A stretch of 8,048 nucleotides of DNA from the NCBI GenBank assembly GCA_015494185.1, contig WGBT01000343.1, positions 1-8,048 on the forward strand, written 5' to 3'. Origin of the DNA: Hyphomicrobiales bacterium. Lineage in GTDB: Bacteria; Pseudomonadota; Alphaproteobacteria; Rhizobiales; S144-35. Shown in pieces: positions 5,913-8,048 of the stretch (position 1 is its first letter; every line of letters begins with the position of its first letter). The notes beneath the pieces are model-generated. The model was not told where the DNA came from. It made no database searches and saw only the letters and a list, made by a program, of their open reading frames with translations. The translations under genes were made by a program, and so were the position numbers.

Positions 5913-6557
5913 TCACATGTCAGTATATTCGTCTTCCGAATTGGGATCGTAATCAGAGCCTTTGAACATTTTGTCGTTCTGGTCATATGGTTCGATATGT
6001 GGTTCCTGATCCTCTTTCAATGGGTTTGTGGAAGAACGGCAGATCTTGGCTTCCAAATCTGAGATTTCAATAAATTGATCGGCCTGGCGGCGCAATTCAT
6101 CGGCGATCATTGGCGGATTAGTGCGCAATGTTGAAACCACACTCACCCGTTTGCCCTTATGTTGCAGAGCTTCAACCAGAGAGCGAAAGTCACCATCGCC
6201 GGAAAACAGAATAATATGGTCAAGATGCTCTGCCAGCTCCATGGCATCCACAGCAAGCTCAATATCCATATTGCCTTTGATCTTACGGCGGCCCGCCGCA
6301 TCGGTGAATTCTTTGGTGGGCTTGGTGATCATGGTGTAACCATTGTAGTCGAGCCAGTCGATGAGGGGGCGAATGGAGGAATATTCTTGATCTTCTGCAA
6401 TGGCGGTATAGTAAAGCGCCCTGATCAGATTGCCGCAGCTTCGGAAATATTGGAGCATCAACTTGTAATCAATGTCAAAACCAAGAGCTTTTGCGGTTGC
6501 ATATAAGTTTGCGCCGTCGATAAAAAGCGCTATTCTCTCATTCTTATGAAAATACAT
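5913..6557 (-). CDS. NYN domain protein (LabA/DUF88 family), putative ribonuclease
   Basis: A 214-residue protein with a complete NYN (PIN-like) domain. Conserved acidic residues are placed as in the family: IDGAN at 13-17 (Asp14, Asn17), KGNMDIELAVDAM at 94-106 (Asp98, Asp104) and LFSGDGDF at 117-124 (Asp121, Asp123). In this fold they bind metal for RNA cleavage, so a cytoplasmic RNase or RNA-processing role is likely; the substrate is unknown. Residues 1-170 are the domain; 180-214 form a hydrophilic, strongly acidic tail (many Asp/Glu) that looks disordered. The start at 6557 is supported by AGGA at 6565-6568 with seven-base spacing. The gene lies upstream of the glycosylase on the same strand, but 341 bp of repeat-rich DNA separates them, so co-transcription is doubtful. 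All key residues are present, so the gene looks functional. Confidence 0.9.
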   Translation of the reverse strand: MYFHKNERIALFIDGANLYATAKALGFDIDYKLMLQYFRSCGNLIRALYYTAIAEDQEYSSIRPLIDWLDYNGYTMITKPTKEFTDAAGRRKIKGNMDIELAVDAMELAEHLDHIILFSGDGDFRSLVEALQHKGKRVSVVSTLRTNPPMIADELRRQADQFIEISDLEAKICRSSTNPLKEDQEPHIEPYDQNDKMFKGSDYDPNSEDEYTDM

Positions 6558-6891
6558 GACGAAATCCTGATATTATGAAATTCGAGCAGATTGTAATCAT
6601 AATGGTTTAAATAATGGTGAGTTTTTGTTTCATTTTCCAGAATATGGCGCATTATGCCGCGTTTTGGGAATAATATTCTTCTTTTGTTCCTGATTGGGCC
6701 AGGAAATATTTGCTGGAATGAAGGCGCCTCAATTGCATTAATGTGGGAAGATCGGGCCAAAAAATCAAGCTATTAGCAAGCCAGCCCCGGTATCATTGAG
6801 GGAGTGCTGACAGGCTGCAATCGGCCTGTAAAGGGTGTGTGGTTGCTTTTGGTTAAGAGAAGAGCGGTTGGCGTATGACGGAAAGCATTGC
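6558..6891. other. AT-rich intergenic region upstream of the NYN gene
   Basis: This 334-bp stretch is AT-rich at 6558-6690 and probably holds the NYN promoter, but I cannot place boxes with confidence. An 8-bp hairpin (6810-6817 with 6822-6829, one G-T pair, loop CAAT) lies downstream of the small membrane protein gene but has no T tract on either strand. No coding frame here is convincing. Confidence 0.4.
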
Positions 6892-7101
6892 TTAATGCGG
6901 CTCTTGGTCCACCTCATAGATGCCGGTTTTGGGATTTTTCCGTAAAGTTGGAATGTGTTTGCGGTGTGTGGCGCCCGGGGGATTGGGGGCCGCTTTTTCA
7001 TTTTCACGGGGCTCTTTGGTGATGGCGGTTGCTTTTTTGAGGAGTTTGAAACCGAGATAGGCCCCGGCAGCAGCAAGAGCGATGGCGATTGGATGGGGCA
7101 T
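6892..7101 (-). CDS. Small single-pass membrane protein, function unknown
   Basis: A 69-residue protein with one hydrophobic segment at residues about 4-20 (Ala-, Ile- and Leu-rich), followed immediately by lysines (KLLKK), which predicts an inner-membrane anchor with a cytoplasmic C-terminus. Residues 28-50 are polar and Pro/Glu/Lys-rich. The end carries TLRKNPKTGIYEVDQ, a basic-then-aromatic pattern that I associate with small conserved alphaproteobacterial hypothetical proteins ending in a D/NPxTGxY motif; this is memory only. The stop is the TAA at 6892-6894. AAGGA lies 11 bases before the ATG, slightly long but usable. The gene is 99 bp downstream of the S49 peptidase on the same strand and may share its transcript. 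I do not assign a function. Confidence 0.6.
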   Translation of the reverse strand: MPHPIAIALAAAGAYLGFKLLKKATAITKEPRENEKAAPNPPGATHRKHIPTLRKNPKTGIYEVDQEPH

Positions 7102-7161
7102 GAGCTATGAAATCCTTGTCACTCTATAATGGCTTGATACGATGACCGGCTTTTATAAGCC

Positions 7162-7189
7162 TTGGGCATTTTGAATTGGGCATTTTGAA
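7162..7189. repeat. 14-bp perfect tandem duplication
   Basis: TTGGGCATTTTGAA occurs twice back to back (7162-7175 and 7176-7189), between the S49 peptidase stop and the small membrane gene. It looks like a recent slippage event, with no sign of function. Confidence 0.8.
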
Positions 7190-7200
7190 TAAGATGTTTC

Positions 7201-8040
7201 TTAACGGCCAAAGCGCTGCCAAAGCATACGCGCTTCAAGGGCTGAGAGCAAATCTTCAGTCAATGAAATGCCTTCTGTTGAGGGCAGCGGCGGCTGCAAA
7301 TGAGCTCCAAACAGCGGCATCTTACGAAACAGGCCGCGCTTGTCTTCAACTAGCTTTAGTTTAACCTGGGGGCCGAATTTTTCTTCCATCTTGCTGCGCA
7401 AATCGGCGATGCCATCGATCAATCCAAGTTCCAGGGCTTTATGGCCGCTCCAGAATTCACCGGTAAACAAGCTCTCACCTGCAGCGGCGATCTTCTCGCC
7501 GCGGCGCTTTTTGACAAGCGCGATAAATTGCTGATGAACGTCCGTTTGCAGGGCTTTCAGCCGGGCGACGTCGTCAGGATTTTCCGGCTGGAATGGATCG
7601 AGCGTCATTTTCTTGTCGCCAGAAGTGTAAACACGGCGTTCGATGCCAAGTTTGCGCATCAGTTCGACAAAGCCAAAGCCCGCCGATATCACCCCGATTG
7701 AGCCGATGATTGAGCTGCCCTCGGCATAGATTTCATCTCCAGCCAAGGCCAAAAGATAGCCCCCTGAGGCGGCTGCATCTTCGGCAAACACATAGACCGG
7801 CAGCTTGTGGGTCTTGGCCAGCAGCCGGATGCGTTTATAAAGCAGGGTGGATTGGACCGGCGAGCCCCCCGGGGAGTTGATTTGCAGGGCCACGGCCTTG
7901 GCCCCTTTCATCGTGAAGGCGCGCTCCAAAATGCCAGCCATCCCCGCCAGCGTCAAACCCGGACGCAGCGGGCTGGTCAGCCCAATCGGTCCGGCCAGAC
8001 GCACCACAGCAACCCGTTTCGCCCGTGACAATAATCCCAT
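7201..8040 (-). CDS. sppA: S49 family signal peptide peptidase-like serine protease (SppA/SohB type)
   Basis: A 279-residue protein of the short, single-domain S49 type. Key motifs are in order: INSPGGSP at 54-61 (oxyanion region), EDAAASGGYLLALAGDEIYA at 87-106 with the nucleophile Ser92, SIIGSIGVI at 110-118, and VYTSGDKKMTLDPF at 137-150 with Lys144 as the expected general base of the Ser-Lys dyad. LFTGEFWSG and ALELGLIDGIADL at 191-214 complete the domain. Enzymes of this family cut remnant signal peptides and other membrane peptides. No N-terminal membrane span is visible, so it is either peripheral or acts on cytoplasmic substrates, as in other short alphaproteobacterial members. Length and N-terminal fit to the family support the ATG at 8040. 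Only eight bases remain before the window edge, so an earlier start cannot be excluded. The gene looks intact. Confidence 0.93.
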   Translation of the reverse strand: MGLLSRAKRVAVVRLAGPIGLTSPLRPGLTLAGMAGILERAFTMKGAKAVALQINSPGGSPVQSTLLYKRIRLLAKTHKLPVYVFAEDAAASGGYLLALAGDEIYAEGSSIIGSIGVISAGFGFVELMRKLGIERRVYTSGDKKMTLDPFQPENPDDVARLKALQTDVHQQFIALVKKRRGEKIAAAGESLFTGEFWSGHKALELGLIDGIADLRSKMEEKFGPQVKLKLVEDKRGLFRKMPLFGAHLQPPLPSTEGISLTEDLLSALEARMLWQRFGR

Positions 8041-8048
8041 GAAATCCC

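Noticed and set aside
6530..6760. 76-codon minus-strand frame upstream of the NYN gene
   Set aside because: It overlaps the NYN start in another frame, spans the probable promoter region and resembles no family.
6765..7076. 103-codon minus-strand frame overlapping the small membrane protein
   Set aside because: It is out of frame with the membrane protein, has low-complexity Pro/Lys/Ser composition and lacks a hydrophobic or conserved segment. The 69-residue frame has a coherent membrane anchor instead.
7148..7161. GGCTT/AAGCC hairpin downstream of the S49 peptidase
   Set aside because: The stem is 5 bp and there is no T tract on either strand, so a terminator is not supported.

Overview
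This 8,048-base window looks like ordinary chromosomal DNA from an alphaproteobacterium, probably a Rhodospirillales-like lineage of roughly 50-55% GC (estimated by eye). The assignment rests on protein style: a short cytoplasmic-type S49 peptidase, a UDGb-type uracil-DNA glycosylase with a GLAPG motif, a NYN-domain (LabA/DUF88) protein, a compact 130-residue bactofilin, and a SPOR protein ending in the two-cysteine pattern common in that class. I cannot name the species.

Layout. Positions 1-569 (+) hold the C-terminal part of a SPOR-domain envelope protein, cut by the left edge. Positions 570-1219 contain no intact gene. This stretch is layered with mobile-element debris: a 167-bp near-palindromic MITE-like element directly after the SPOR stop codon, a 95-bp hairpin-type repeat, and a frameshifted remnant of an ISAs1-type transposase. 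On the minus strand, a flippase-type membrane protein (3823-2426) and a GNAT/FemAB-like acyltransferase (2404-1220) are packed head to tail as a two-gene operon. A divergent 411-bp intergenic region (3824-4234) separates them from a bactofilin gene (4235-4627, +), which ends in a strong intrinsic terminator that can work in both directions. A uracil-DNA glycosylase (minus, ending at 4789) follows. A repeat-rich stretch (about 5572-5912) then separates it from the NYN-domain gene (6557-5913, minus). After an AT-rich intergenic region come a small single-pass membrane protein (7101-6892, minus) and a complete S49 peptidase (8040-7201, minus) at the right edge.

How the genes fit together. The flippase, the acyltransferase and the divergent bactofilin could form a small cell-envelope or polysaccharide module: lipid-linked glycan export, glycan or peptide acylation, and a cytoskeletal scaffold. 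The SPOR protein and the S49 peptidase are also envelope-related but are not clearly linked to it. The glycosylase and the putative NYN nuclease act on nucleic acids and lie on the same strand, but 341 bp of repeat-filled DNA separate them.

The most interesting signal is in the two gene-poor gaps. The hairpin-type repeat at 753-847 has a shorter relative at 5746-5816, about 5 kb away in the same orientation. This suggests a small repeat family that is probably present elsewhere in the genome. I see no CRISPR array, rRNA or tRNA gene, intact transposase, or convincing new defence or biosynthetic system.
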